A stretch of 42,535 nucleotides of DNA, taken from positions 1-42,535 of the forward strand of contig CAYWSJ010000023.1 of assembly GCA_964461045.1 (NCBI GenBank). The letters are read 5' to 3'. A program made the translations under genes and the position numbers. Source of the stretch: JAGXLC01 sp964461045 (GTDB taxonomy: Bacteria; Bacteroidota; Bacteroidia; Bacteroidales; UBA12077). Below the pieces are notes generated by a model that did no database searches, was not told the origin of the DNA, and saw only the letters and a program-made list of their open reading frames with translations. Positions 41,603-42,535 of this stretch are shown in pieces (position 1 is the first letter of the stretch; each line of letters begins with the position of its first letter).

Positions 41603-42535
41603 TTAAAATTTGTAACTTACTCCAAGTCCTGGAATAAAGGCATTGTATTTATAAGTGCCTCCAAAATTCTCAGGTTTATAAGTTGCTTCTCTTTCAAGGC
41701 CTGTGATATAGATAAAAGAGATATCAACAGAAAGGTTCTGCATAGCCATATATGAAGCTCCGCCTGTAAATCCTAATTTAACAGCATCGGGAGTTTCCGG
41801 GGCATAATATTCATCGTTTGCCACAGGAGAATCATAATAGAAACCTGTCCTTAAATTAATTTTTTCATTCATGTCATATTCCATACCTATCCTGTATATA
41901 GCTCCATTGCTGTATTTTTTTGGCTGTTCCAGGTCAGTGAGCACATCTGTGTTTTTTTCAAAATCAAAGTCAAGTGATTTATAATCCTCCCAGAATACGT
42001 AATTAACATCTGCTCCTACTTTTATTTTTTCATTAACCTGGTAAGATAAGCCAAAATTGATAGAGGCAGGAAGGGGTAAAGAAGTGCTATAGCTATTGTT
42101 TTCAGGAAAGTATGTTGAGAGAGAAGTGGGAACATCGAATTCAACATCTCCATCATCTATATTCATTTCTATTTTTGAACGATAGGTTAGACCTAAAGAA
42201 ATCTTTTCCGATGGCTGGAAATAAATCCCCGCGTTAAAACCATAATTTGCTGTACTTCCAGTAATTGTAGCTTGTCCATCTTCACCATCTGTTCCAGTAA
42301 GAGGAAGGGCCTTGTGTAATTCTACGTCTCCTCTGGCATAAACAAACCCAGCCCCAATACCAAGAGTTTCTGTAATTTTGTAGGAAACTGTTGGTTGGAT
42401 GAATATCGCCTGGAGTGATATATCCTGTATAATGTACTTGCCTCTCCAGTCATCTCCCCAGACAGTCGAGCTTCCAAATGGTGTGTAAACACCAAGACCA
42501 ACTGAAATTTTTTCATTAATTTTTCCCGTTCCATA
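41603..42535 (-). CDS. OmpP1/FadL family outer-membrane transporter (5' end beyond window)
   Basis: An open frame of 310 codons plus stop, unbroken to the right edge, encodes the C-terminal part of a FadL/TodX-type barrel. Recognisable are G-L-G-V-Y-T-P-F-G-S-S-T-V-W, Y-I-I-Q-D-I-S-L-Q-A-I-F and G-I-G-A-G-F-V-Y-A-R-G-D-V-E-L, which are typical of the family, and the final strand P-G-L-G-V-S-Y-K-F. The signal peptide and N-terminal hatch lie outside. An internal ATG at 42166 is not the start: the frame continues upstream with the same family pattern. Such proteins carry long-chain fatty acids or other hydrophobic compounds across the outer membrane. The SGNH lipoprotein gene follows after 11 nt. 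Confidence 0.88.
   Translation of the reverse strand, partial: YGTGKINEKISVGLGVYTPFGSSTVWGDDWRGKYIIQDISLQAIFIQPTVSYKITETLGIGAGFVYARGDVELHKALPLTGTDGEDGQATITGSTANYGFNAGIYFQPSEKISLGLTYRSKIEMNIDDGDVEFDVPTSLSTYFPENNSYSTSLPLPASINFGLSYQVNEKIKVGADVNYVFWEDYKSLDFDFEKNTDVLTDLEQPKKYSNGAIYRIGMEYDMNEKINLRTGFYYDSPVANDEYYAPETPDAVKLGFTGGASYMAMQNLSVDISFIYITGLEREATYKPENFGGTYKYNAFIPGLGVSYKF

Noticed and set aside
42166..42535. Possible frameshift splitting the FadL-type gene into two parts.
   Set aside because: Codon-by-codon reading from the right edge to the stop at 41603 shows one continuous frame. The ATG at 42166 is internal.
1..42535. CRISPR array, prophage, insertion sequence or integrative element.
   Set aside because: No regularly spaced repeats, cas genes, transposase, intact integrase or phage structural genes were seen on either strand.

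Overview
The window is a chromosomal segment from a member of the Bacteroidota, most likely the Bacteroidia (Bacteroidales/Marinilabiliales-like). The evidence is AT-rich DNA, -7 boxes of the form TAnnTTTG, start codons that mostly lack a Shine-Dalgarno sequence, a protein with a type IX secretion (T9SS) C-terminal sorting domain, a single-RRM RNA-binding protein, a TonB-dependent receptor, a propeller/Y_Y_Y sensor and many outer-membrane barrels and lipoproteins. I see no prophage, insertion sequence, CRISPR array or rRNA. The order and genus cannot be fixed from this sequence.

Layout. 1-1.8 kb: a sparse region with a 54-codon orphan ORF, a short cryptic transcription unit ending in a good terminator, an HdeD/DUF308 membrane protein and a tRNA-Gly(CCC). 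1.8-6.6 kb: a TPR lipoprotein, a TauE/SafE permease divergent from an Lrp/AsnC regulator, an RRM protein following a 5'-nucleotidase lipoprotein, and a CBM9/DOMON-like lipoprotein. 6.7-12.5 kb: a three-gene minus-strand envelope operon (anchored propeller protein, large lipoprotein, outer-membrane barrel). 12.7-21.2 kb, plus strand: a heme/siderophore-type TonB receptor, a CaCA cation antiporter, an LPP20-like secreted protein, a GNAT-like protein followed by iron-sulfur L-serine dehydratase, and a sigma-54 activator-type response regulator without a DNA-binding domain.

21.2-28.1 kb, minus strand: all four acetyl-CoA carboxylase genes in one operon (accB-accC-accD-accA) behind a strong promoter and a long leader, a small SpoIIAA/STAS-like protein, malic enzyme with its terminator, and a YjbQ protein. 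28.3-40.3 kb, plus strand: leuS overlapping a yitT-like gene, an M23 peptidase, a 1118-residue propeller-to-SpoIIE phosphatase receptor, and a T9SS cargo protein with duplicated modules. 40.3-42.5 kb, minus strand: an SGNH/GDSL hydrolase lipoprotein following the 3' part of a FadL-type outer-membrane transporter that runs off the window.

How the genes fit together. Much of the window is envelope biology: uptake receptors, surface lipoproteins, peptidoglycan cutting and lipid import. Its metabolic core is fatty-acid synthesis, with the ACC operon making malonyl-CoA and malic enzyme as a likely NADPH source. accB and malic enzyme are also the only two genes here with consensus Shine-Dalgarno sequences, a rare feature in this phylum. 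Together with two inverted repeats around the acc promoter, this is the most interesting regulatory signal in the window. The least understood multi-gene unit is the 6.7-12.5 kb envelope operon.
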